From Oscillospiraceae bacterium (GTDB taxonomy: Bacteria; Bacillota; Clostridia; Oscillospirales; Oscillospiraceae), in assembly GCA_009781855.1 (NCBI GenBank), contig WQUY01000023.1, positions 1 to 32,778 of the forward strand: DNA of 32,778 nucleotides, read 5' to 3'. This document shows positions 26,666 to 32,778 of the stretch, piece by piece (position 1 is the first letter of the stretch; the number at the start of each line of letters is the position of its first letter). Made by a program: the position numbers and the translations under genes. The notes under the pieces are model-generated. The model had not been told where the DNA came from. It saw only the letters and a list, made by a program, of their open reading frames with translations, and searched no databases.

Positions 26666-27286
26666 TCATTTACCATCGTGAAAACAGGTGAATTCCCGTT
26701 TTTCTTCGCTTGTCGGCGCCGGCTCCCCGGTTTCGATATTTTTGAGCATCCATGCCATATTGTTGCCCAGTGTGCGCATAATTTGAAGCCCCTCAGCATC
26801 TTTTAGGATATGCTCCGGTGTCATGCCATGCACCGCATTCCAATATTGCGATGAAACGAGCGGCATCTGCGCAATCGTAAAATACTTGTTCAGCCTATCA
26901 AACGCAGCCGATGCACCGCCTCTGCGACAGCTCACAACACAGGCAGCCGGTTTGTGCTTAAATCTTCTCATCCTGGAGTAGAACACCCTGTCCAAAATAG
27001 CGCACAGCACCCCATTGGGCCCCGAGAAATACACCGGCGAACCTACAATAACAGCGTCAGATTCCACGATTTTGTCAGCCAGCTTGTTGCAAATATCATC
27101 ATCAATAATACACACACCGGTCGTTTTGCATTTTCCGCAACCCATACATCCGCGCACCGGCGCTGTACCAATATGAAACCACTCGGTTCCGACACCGTTT
27201 TTTTCGAGCGTTTTTGCAACTTCATCCAGTGCAGTATAGGTGCAACCATTGCTTTTCGGGCTTCCGTTTACAAGCAGAACTTTCAT
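26666..27286 (-). CDS. Flavodoxin-fold NAD(P)H-dependent FMN reductase / iron-sulfur flavoprotein-like
   Basis: A 206-residue flavodoxin-like protein. The FMN phosphate-binding loop is LLVNGSPKSNGCTYTAL near the N-terminus. CMGCGKCKTTGVC follows at about 47-59, the compact cysteine cluster typical of iron-sulfur flavoprotein/NADPH-dependent FMN reductase relatives. VGSPVYFSGPNG forms the FMN ring-binding loop and CVVSCRRGGAS follows. The product probably reduces flavins, quinones or other small electrophiles; the substrate is unknown. ATG 27286 was chosen because AAGGAG lies 6 nt upstream; ATG 27292 would sit directly on that site. It lies 57 bp downstream of the DUF2179 gene on the same strand and could share its transcript. 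Confidence 0.85.
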   Translation of the reverse strand: MKVLLVNGSPKSNGCTYTALDEVAKTLEKNGVGTEWFHIGTAPVRGCMGCGKCKTTGVCIIDDDICNKLADKIVESDAVIVGSPVYFSGPNGVLCAILDRVFYSRMRRFKHKPAACVVSCRRGGASAAFDRLNKYFTIAQMPLVSSQYWNAVHGMTPEHILKDAEGLQIMRTLGNNMAWMLKNIETGEPAPTSEEKREFTCFHDGK

Positions 27287-27343
27287 CTTCATCTCCTTCT
27301 GGTGGCCGTGCAAATATTTGCTTTTGGCAAAGCACCGGCGCTC

Positions 27344-27859
27344 TTATTTCATGATCATTCTTCGTTCAATAATTCCCCTTGAAAGACTTCTGATATCCGT
27401 CACCGTAACAAATACATGCTCGTATTCTTTTAATATCTTCATTGTCTTTGTAATATCTTTTCTATGTACCTTAACATTGACCGCAAGTTTCTTCCCTTCC
27501 AGCCCCTCACAATCAAAGGTCGTGACTCCATATCTATTATCTCTTAGCTTTCTCGTAATTTCCTTAGCCTCTTCAAAATCTGCGATAATTTCGATTTGGA
27601 CAAGCCCCAGTGCAAGCTTATCTTCAATAATCATACCTAGGAAAACCCCTACCACAAATGCCAAACCAAAAGCCACAGCACGGAGCGGATCTTCACTCAA
27701 TCCCAGCAACACAGTACTGGTCAGCACAATCCATATGGCTATCTCAACCGCAGAAAGCAAACTCGCTGCCACCCTGTTTCCTCTGGTCATCAATACTAGT
27801 CGAACTGTCATTATTGCTACTTCCAGAAGTTTTGCAAAAAATATTATTAGGTAAATCAT
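27344..27859 (-). CDS. UPF0316 / DUF2179 membrane protein
   Basis: A 171-residue protein with three predicted N-terminal membrane helices (about 1-20, 31-52 and 60-78). A soluble C-terminal DUF2179-like alpha/beta domain follows (about 85-171: GVTTFDCEGLEGKKLAVNVKV, VTVTDIRSLSRG). Helix 1 includes LLEVAIMTVRLVLMTRG and helix 3 is followed by GMIIEDKLALG, both typical of the UPF0316 group (YebE-like in Bacillus). Its function is unknown; DUF2179 domains occur at the C-terminus of several membrane proteins. The start ATG overlaps the ispE stop by 4 nt (27856-27859), so it is translationally coupled to ispE. Confidence 0.85.
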   Translation of the reverse strand: MIYLIIFFAKLLEVAIMTVRLVLMTRGNRVAASLLSAVEIAIWIVLTSTVLLGLSEDPLRAVAFGLAFVVGVFLGMIIEDKLALGLVQIEIIADFEEAKEITRKLRDNRYGVTTFDCEGLEGKKLAVNVKVHRKDITKTMKILKEYEHVFVTVTDIRSLSRGIIERRMIMK

Positions 27860-28734
27860 AAATAACCCTGCCTTTCAACCGGCTCTGTCAAAAAACATTC
27901 TTTATAGCTTTGTTTTAGCTGTGCAAGCGCCGCCTTTGCACCTTCTGCATTGTCAAAAATTCCTATAACCGACGGCCCCGACCCTGTCATAACCGTACCT
28001 AATGTAGCTTTATCATACATGATATTTTTGATTTCGGCTATATATTTTGTGCCGGTCGTTAGAACATCTTCAAACACATTATACATACGCCTTGCCACAC
28101 CGCCCAAATCCTGATTTCCAAGCGCTTCAATAATGCCGTTTGTATCTGGCCTGGCACGGATTTTCTCACATTTGATCTGGCTAAAAAGTTTTGGGGTTCT
28201 TATATTCACTGGCGGCTTGCATATGACAATAAAGCATTTGGGAAGTGGCTTGAGATTGGTAAGCATCTCCCCCCTGCCTTCTGCAAGGCTGGTGCCACCA
28301 TCAATGCAAAACGGTACATCCGCCCCAATAGAGAGCCCTATATGTTCCAGCTTTTTTCTACCCAGATTGGTTTCAAACATCCTGTCAAGTATTCGCAAAA
28401 CACAAGCTCCGTCGGAACTTCCTCCTCCCAAGCCCGCACAAACAGGAATGTTTTTTTTCATGCTTATTTTGGTTTCATAGCCCTTTATCCCGGTATATTT
28501 AAAAAATGAAATCGCGGCCTTTGCTGCAATATTTCTCTCGTCACACGGCAAAAACGACAACCCGGATTTTATGTTTATGCCTTCGCCCGGCAAACACTCA
28601 ACCGTTACTTCATCTGCAAGAGTGACTGTTTGATTAACCATCTTCATATTGTGATAGCCGTCATCCATCTTTGAGACGATATCGAGCGAAAGGTTAACTT
28701 TAGCATATGCCAGATCAGTAATTTTTTTATTCAT
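27856..28734 (-). CDS. ispE: 4-diphosphocytidyl-2-C-methyl-D-erythritol kinase
   Basis: GHMP-family kinase of the MEP isoprenoid pathway; it phosphorylates the 2-hydroxyl of CDP-methylerythritol. The 292-residue protein has AYAKVNLSLDI at the N-terminus with Lys12 and Asn14 of the substrate site, and DDGYHNMKMVNQTV. The ATP loop PVCAGLGGGSSDGA is at about 97-110 and SIGADVPFCIDGG carries the likely catalytic Asp139. VMTGSGPSVIGIF is at the C-terminus. ATG 28734 overlaps the stop of the upstream mutase gene by one base (TGATG). Other ispE neighbours such as purR, veg or ksgA are absent. The tight overlaps on both sides indicate a coupled operon. Confidence 0.95.
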   Translation of the reverse strand: MNKKITDLAYAKVNLSLDIVSKMDDGYHNMKMVNQTVTLADEVTVECLPGEGINIKSGLSFLPCDERNIAAKAAISFFKYTGIKGYETKISMKKNIPVCAGLGGGSSDGACVLRILDRMFETNLGRKKLEHIGLSIGADVPFCIDGGTSLAEGRGEMLTNLKPLPKCFIVICKPPVNIRTPKLFSQIKCEKIRARPDTNGIIEALGNQDLGGVARRMYNVFEDVLTTGTKYIAEIKNIMYDKATLGTVMTGSGPSVIGIFDNAEGAKAALAQLKQSYKECFLTEPVERQGYL

Positions 28735-29987
28735 CAGTCATCCGCTTTTTTATCGGTTGTCATTTCAAACAAACATCCCATCAGTTTTGTACCCGCATCT
28801 ATATGGTTGCCGAGTGCAGCATCATCTTCGTGATAGCTCAGACCTGTTTGTCTGTCAAAACGGCTGTCGTATATGATATACGGCACCGGCGAGCCATCAT
28901 GCCCACGTGTAGACGTCAGGGTCTTATGATCAGAAATAATGAGCATCCTAAAATCCTCTCCGGAACGTCTCATTCTTTCATAAATCGGAGCAACTACTCT
29001 GCTGTCAACCCATTCAATCGCCTGCAGCTTGCCTTTGGTGTCTCCATTGTGCGTGCACTCATCCGGAGCTTCTATGTGAATAACTGCAAAATCATGTTTC
29101 TCAAGCGCCGCAAGCGTCGCATCTACCATGCCTTCATAATTTGTATCCAGTTCTCCGGTCGCACCCTCTACAAAAATCACATCAAGACCTAAAAGCGCTC
29201 CGATGCCTTGACAAAGCGGAACCTCTGAAACAACTGCTCCACTCTTTCCGTACTTCTCGGTGAAGTCTGGCAGTTTCTTTGTCTCACCTTCGGCCCAGAA
29301 CCATATGCCATTTGCCGGCATTTCCCCTTCTTTCCTGCGATTTGTGTTTAAAGGGTGGTCATTGAGAAACGCAAAGGCAAGTCTCATCAGTTCGTTTAAA
29401 ACCTTTGCGTTTGCGCAGCCGTCCGGTAATAAATCTCCTATGGGCTCACCAAGGTGATCGTGTGGAGGTGTGAGCTTTATTCCACTGATATCAGGATTTT
29501 TTTGCACAGCAATATGCCGAAATGACGAACCTGGATAAATCACCATCCCTGCATTTTGAGCGGCAGCTTTAAATGCAGGTGACTCAAAAAGCTCTGTAAT
29601 GAGCCTGTCGGCAAACGCACCTTCTATTGACCCTGCCGAATGAGAAAGTATTTTTCTTTCTTCATATGGCATGTCTCCATCTTCAAATGTAACCATATTG
29701 CAGCGGTAAGCAACATCTCCAGGCACCAATTCAATGCCTCCGGCTGCAGCTTCAAGCGCTGCCCTTCCGGCAAGATATGCTCTCGGATCACACCCAAATA
29801 TAGATAAGATTGCCGTATCGCTGCCCGCTGGCATTGATTCGGGTACTGTAAGTACACTGCCCAATTCACCTGCAGAAGCAAGCTTGTCTATCATTTCAGT
29901 TTGTGCGTATTGCAGAGGTGTTTTTCCACCTAATTCAGGCACAGGCTCGTCAGCCATTCCATCGCCTATAACAAGTATATATTTCAA
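28734..29987 (-). CDS. apgM: Archaeal-type cofactor-independent phosphoglycerate mutase (ApgM-like; homoserine kinase possible)
   Basis: A 417-residue alkaline-phosphatase-superfamily metalloenzyme. IGDGMADEP at the N-terminus gives metal ligand Asp9, and ESMPAGSDTAILSIFGCDP gives the phospho-accepting Ser56. Later metal ligands are in IEAPDECTHNGD and ISDHKTLTSTRGHDGSPVPYI. The family interconverts 2- and 3-phosphoglycerate. Some bacterial members of the same family have been proposed to act as homoserine kinases in threonine synthesis, and sequence reading cannot separate the two. The start is TTG 29987, 4 nt after AAGGTGA; no ATG fits. It overlaps ispE by one base. Confidence 0.88.
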   Translation of the reverse strand: MKYILVIGDGMADEPVPELGGKTPLQYAQTEMIDKLASAGELGSVLTVPESMPAGSDTAILSIFGCDPRAYLAGRAALEAAAGGIELVPGDVAYRCNMVTFEDGDMPYEERKILSHSAGSIEGAFADRLITELFESPAFKAAAQNAGMVIYPGSSFRHIAVQKNPDISGIKLTPPHDHLGEPIGDLLPDGCANAKVLNELMRLAFAFLNDHPLNTNRRKEGEMPANGIWFWAEGETKKLPDFTEKYGKSGAVVSEVPLCQGIGALLGLDVIFVEGATGELDTNYEGMVDATLAALEKHDFAVIHIEAPDECTHNGDTKGKLQAIEWVDSRVVAPIYERMRRSGEDFRMLIISDHKTLTSTRGHDGSPVPYIIYDSRFDRQTGLSYHEDDAALGNHIDAGTKLMGCLFEMTTDKKADD

Positions 29988-30091
29988 TAAATCACCTTAT
30001 TTCTACCGGCAAGTTTTAAAAGAATGCCGGTGCGGATTTTTGATGTCAGATAACACTGCGTTAATTTTGAAAATTTGCCTGCTGGGGTGCT

Positions 30092-31810
30092 CTATATCGG
30101 CTTGAGCATGACATTTATAACAGCACATTTTCCGTCTTTAACCGCCTGCCTGCCCTCTTTGAGCACAGCGAGCAACTCTTTGGGGTCAGTTACCGTTTTT
30201 GCAAAAGCGCCACCTGCCGCTTGGGCAACCATATCCAGCTGAGCGGAAGGTGCAAGACTGGCGTAAAACTCATTGGAGGATGCGGCAAAACCTTCAGGGT
30301 ACAATTGTGAGGTTATCTTTTTCGGCGCATTCCATCCCTGATTATTATATATCACAGTCATAAATGGTGTTTCATATTTTGCAGCCATCCAGTATACAGC
30401 AGTCGGACATGAGAAAATAAATGTCCCATCACCGGTCAGCGCAACTATGTCTTTTTCAGGACATGCCAGCTTCATCCCTACTGCCGCACCGCCAAACCAA
30501 CCCAGTGAGCTTCCGCCATTTCCAAACAGTGTTCCCGGCTTGTTTCTGGGCAGCAACTGATCGACAATCGTTCGTACGCTGATTGTTTCATTAAGCACAA
30601 CTGTATCATCATCGATGACTTCACGTATGCAGACTGTGAGGTATTCTGGCGTAATATGTTCCTCGTCCTTGCCTTTGTATTCCCAACTGGCTCTCTGCGT
30701 TTTGTGGATACCATGCAACCTTTCACGGCGCTTTTCAACAAGAGATTTGTCCATAAGGAAGGGATGCCTATCAAACTCCATATGCAATTGTCTAATTGCA
30801 GTGTATGAGTCCGCTTTCATAAACCGCTCGGCTTTGAGATACCAGAGTGGGATATCATTTTTGAGCGGATCTATATCAATGCTGAAAATACGGCAGCCTG
30901 CTTTTGGTTTCGTATATGCGGGAATCCAGGGCAAATCGCAATCAATCAGCAGCGCCACATCGGCATGCTCGATAAATCCGCTGACATCAAACCCACAGTG
31001 TAAGGGATTGCTTCCCGGGAAATTCATACATGCTTGTTCATTGACTTCAAGCACAGGTATTGCAAGCTTTTCCGCAAATTTTTCGAGCTCACCGACACAG
31101 TTGGGATTTCTGCCGGAATATGCGGTTATTATCAGCGGTTTTTTTGCTTTGCTGAGCGCCCCTATAATTGTCGTTACAGACTCATCGTCCAGTGCAGCAG
31201 GTGCAATGGGATTCCAGAGGTTGATGTCTGTCCCAATATCCATGCTGTCGCGCTGTAACACTTCTCTTCCCGCGGTCAAATAGACCGGCCCCATGGGTTC
31301 ACTTTGGGCTAATTGCAAAGCGCGGTATGTCATCTGCTGTATATTTTTGCTGCTACGGAACTCATAATTGAATTTGGTATATCCTCGGACAATGCCTTCT
31401 TGATCTGCCGCATTTTGGATAAACTGAATGTAGTGATTTCGTCCGCCGTCATACTCTCCTTCAATCGTATGAGGTGAGAGTCCGGCAAAAACAAAAACAG
31501 GCGTTCTGCAGCGAAAAGCATTGTGCATCGCACCGCCAAGATTCTGTGTGCCAACATCAACATGCACAAAGACTGCTTGCGCTTTACCTGTAATTTGGGC
31601 ATACCCTTGCGCCGCACTCAATGCAACATATTCATGAGGGCTTATGATGACTTTGGGCATCTTTCGCCCCTCTGCCTCGCATTTTGCCCAGCTTTCAATG
31701 ATTGGAGGGTAATCTGTGCCGGAATTAACAAAAACACACTGCACGCCAGCATTTACCAAGGCATCGTTGAGCGCGTCGGCTGCGCAGTATGTTGTCGTGT
31801 TGTCTTTCAT
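30092..31810 (-). CDS. Thiamine-diphosphate-dependent enzyme, acetolactate synthase-like, substrate unknown
   Basis: A 572-residue member of the acetolactate synthase / benzoylformate decarboxylase superfamily. The N-terminal Pyr domain has the ThDP-activating Glu60 in ISPHEYVALSAAQGYAQITG. A central domain covers about 200-340. The C-terminal PP domain has the ThDP motif GDGTFIF starting at 460 and ending YNN at 488-490, within the usual spacing. The glycine-rich NGGSSLGWFGGAA precedes it. Sequences such as SGTDYPPIIES and EGEYDGGRNHYIQFIQ are not those of a standard biosynthetic IlvB, and no small subunit gene is present. It could be a decarboxylase, carboligase or lyase. ATG 31810 follows GGGGAGG at 6 nt. 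It lies 104 bp upstream of the apgM-like gene on the same strand. Confidence 0.85.
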   Translation of the reverse strand: MKDNTTTYCAADALNDALVNAGVQCVFVNSGTDYPPIIESWAKCEAEGRKMPKVIISPHEYVALSAAQGYAQITGKAQAVFVHVDVGTQNLGGAMHNAFRCRTPVFVFAGLSPHTIEGEYDGGRNHYIQFIQNAADQEGIVRGYTKFNYEFRSSKNIQQMTYRALQLAQSEPMGPVYLTAGREVLQRDSMDIGTDINLWNPIAPAALDDESVTTIIGALSKAKKPLIITAYSGRNPNCVGELEKFAEKLAIPVLEVNEQACMNFPGSNPLHCGFDVSGFIEHADVALLIDCDLPWIPAYTKPKAGCRIFSIDIDPLKNDIPLWYLKAERFMKADSYTAIRQLHMEFDRHPFLMDKSLVEKRRERLHGIHKTQRASWEYKGKDEEHITPEYLTVCIREVIDDDTVVLNETISVRTIVDQLLPRNKPGTLFGNGGSSLGWFGGAAVGMKLACPEKDIVALTGDGTFIFSCPTAVYWMAAKYETPFMTVIYNNQGWNAPKKITSQLYPEGFAASSNEFYASLAPSAQLDMVAQAAGGAFAKTVTDPKELLAVLKEGRQAVKDGKCAVINVMLKPI

Positions 31811-31907
31811 GTATTGCCTCCCCTAAATCCTTTTATAGTTAGTTCATTCCTGAAGTAGTCACCATAAGCTGACGGCAATTATTTCAAGAATGAAGTATTT
31901 GGATTCG

Positions 31908-32399
31908 CTATTGTTCCCAGGCAATCTGATCGAAATCCGACTCTAGTTCAATCAGGGCCTCGTCCATCAACTTGAGCATCTCCAGTTCGCTGCGAAAATC
32001 TTTCTTCAGATCATTTTCTACCCAGAGTATTTGCCCTTGCCATGAGGCGTTTTGCCTGAATCTGACATGTATTTCAAATGTGCAATTGCCGTTGCCCGAG
32101 CCTTCATATAAGCTCAAGTCTACTGAGTCGGAAGCTCTGGATATGTCGCTTGGTCTGGTGTGTTTGTTCTTCTTGTTCTCCCGGAATGTTCTGGGGGAGA
32201 GGAAGGCCTGGGGAAATTTTTTCGAATCAAATATTTCCTCCATTTTTTCAATCATGCGTACAAGTGTGAAGAATTCGTATGGGGTGTCCAGGTACTGGCT
32301 GAAAAGTTTTCCTCTATAAAATCCGCGCCCATATGAGGCAATTTCTACCCGCATCCTAACAGACATCGCAGTGACTGGCGCATCCACTTTTGGTTTCAA
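31908..32399 (-). CDS. Uncharacterised protein
   Basis: I do not recognise this gene. Its 164-residue product (start assigned to TTG 32399, 10 nt after AAAGGAG) has no signal peptide and no membrane segment. It has an Arg/Tyr-rich N-terminal part (MSVRMRVEIASYGRGFYRG), a Leu-rich middle with DTPYEFFTLVRMIEKMEEIFD, a basic Ser/Lys stretch, and an acidic C-terminus (EALIELESDFDQIAWEQ). ATG 32366 (MSVRM) is an alternative start. The frame is also open to 32465, but the upstream codons (repeated Arg-Gln) lie before the ribosome binding site and are unlikely to be coding. It lies 97 bp upstream of the ThDP enzyme gene on the same strand; no functional link is visible. Confidence 0.7.
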   Translation of the reverse strand: MKPKVDAPVTAMSVRMRVEIASYGRGFYRGKLFSQYLDTPYEFFTLVRMIEKMEEIFDSKKFPQAFLSPRTFRENKKNKHTRPSDISRASDSVDLSLYEGSGNGNCTFEIHVRFRQNASWQGQILWVENDLKKDFRSELEMLKLMDEALIELESDFDQIAWEQ

Positions 32400-32556
32400 A
32401 AACAAAACACTCCTTTCACTCGTCCGTTGTGGTTGTCGTTGTCGTTGCCGCAACAAATATATCATACTTTTTATACAATATCCACTAATTTTTCTCTTGT
32501 TTTATGGCTCTTATCACTGTGTAATAGCGCGATAATTGAAAAGATATTGCTGATGT

Positions 32557-32640
32557 TTTTTTGAGGTTGCGGCCGCCCAAGACCGTCATTGCGGCCGAGC
32601 CTGTCCTGAACTTGATTCAGGAAGCCGCAATCTCAAAAAA
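32557..32640. repeat. 84-bp nested inverted-repeat element
   Basis: Terminal arms of 17 bases (32557-32573 and 32624-32640) are inverted copies with one mismatch. They run from a T6GAG end into TTGCGGC. Inside is a further ATTGCGGC/GCCGCAAT pair and a 6-bp hairpin (CCTGAA with TTCAGG). No open frame is present. It resembles a REP-like or miniature palindromic intergenic element; with one copy visible the family is an inference. Confidence 0.6.
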
Positions 32641-32722
32641 CCATCAACAACACCCTTCTAATCTGGAGTGCTGGGGTGTTACTAATGATTTTCAGGGATG
32701 CTCTAAGCTTCCTGTGAAGATT

Positions 32723-32752
32723 CCCCTCCTTGGAGGGGTGCCACGAAGTGGC
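32723..32752. repeat. Tandem short hairpins at the right edge
   Basis: Two adjacent perfect hairpins: CCCCTCC/GGAGGGG (32723-32729, 32732-32738) and GCCAC/GTGGC (32740-32744, 32748-32752), followed by a G-rich stretch. They look like part of a dispersed intergenic repeat that continues beyond the window. Confidence 0.45.
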
Positions 32753-32778
32753 GGGGTGGTGCTCTTTTCTCTCGCCCC

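Larger units (their letters stand above)
32466..32778. other. Gene-free right end holding two palindromic elements
   Basis: No frame here looks coding. The first ~90 bases are AT-rich and probably contain the promoter of the uncharacterised minus-strand gene, though no pair of boxes with good spacing could be fixed. The rest holds the long inverted repeat 32557-32640 and the tandem hairpins 32723-32752. Confidence 0.6.

Noticed and set aside
27240..27854. 204-codon plus-strand open frame with hydrophobic stretches
   Set aside because: Antisense to the DUF2179 gene; its hydrophobicity mirrors membrane-helix codons on the other strand.
30005..30031. 7-bp inverted repeat between the ThDP enzyme and apgM-like genes
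   Set aside because: On the transcribed strand no U-tract follows and the loop is 13 nt, so it is not a convincing terminator or known riboswitch.
30615..31283. 222-codon plus-strand open frame
   Set aside because: Antisense to the ThDP enzyme gene, whose cofactor motifs fix the coding strand.
32405..32465. Arg-Gln repeat N-terminus of the uncharacterised protein
   Set aside because: The repeat arises from a CAACGA microsatellite-like stretch upstream of the AAAGGAG ribosome binding site, so it is probably 5' untranslated.

Overview
The window looks like a chromosomal segment of a Gram-positive, Clostridia-like member of the Firmicutes, probably from an uncultured lineage. The evidence is the Firmicutes order of the rimP-nusA-ylxR-ylxQ-infB-rbfA-nrnA-truB-ribF block, an AddAB (not RecBCD) recombination nuclease with the AddB iron-sulfur cysteines, a secreted protein with an SLH-like N-terminus, a PucR-type regulator, and AGGAGG-like ribosome binding sites with some TTG and GTG starts. 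There is no rRNA, CRISPR array, phage or transposase. This assignment is an inference from gene content; species cannot be named.

Layout. 1-573 (minus) is the C-terminal half of a class 3 lipase, cut by the window edge and lacking its N-terminus. 655-876 carries tRNA-Pro(GGG) with its own promoter and downstream hairpins. 863-9236 (minus) is the translation/transcription housekeeping operon, read from a strong promoter at 9208-9236 through an intrinsic-terminator-like hairpin in the leader. It covers ribosome maturation (RimP, RbfA), transcription elongation (NusA), RNA-binding accessory proteins (YlxR, YlxQ), initiation (IF2), nano-RNA turnover (NrnA), tRNA pseudouridylation (TruB) and FMN/FAD synthesis (RibF). 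9383-13622 (plus) holds a VTT/DedA-like membrane protein and a large secreted SLH-esterase. 13684-16429 (minus) is azlC-azlD, a branched-chain amino acid exporter pair, with a PucR-family regulator downstream. Back-to-back consensus promoters at 16481-16544 drive azlC one way and, the other way, an extracytoplasmic pair: a NodB-type deacetylase and a membrane-anchored FAD oxidoreductase (16584-19514).

19627-26549 (minus) is addB-addA, the double-strand-break end-processing nuclease/helicase. Upstream lie a short intergenic repeat, a flavodoxin-like FMN reductase with a Cys-rich motif, and a tightly overlapping series apgM-like mutase / ispE / DUF2179 membrane protein. Next come a ThDP-dependent enzyme of unknown substrate and an uncharacterised protein. 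The right end (32466-32778) has no gene but holds two palindromic intergenic elements.

Most of the window is ordinary core genome. The parts least explained by known biology are the SLH-esterase, the deacetylase/FAD-oxidoreductase pair, the ThDP enzyme, the small frames coupled between rimP and nusA, and the dispersed palindromes. I did not find a convincing new multi-gene defence or mobile system.
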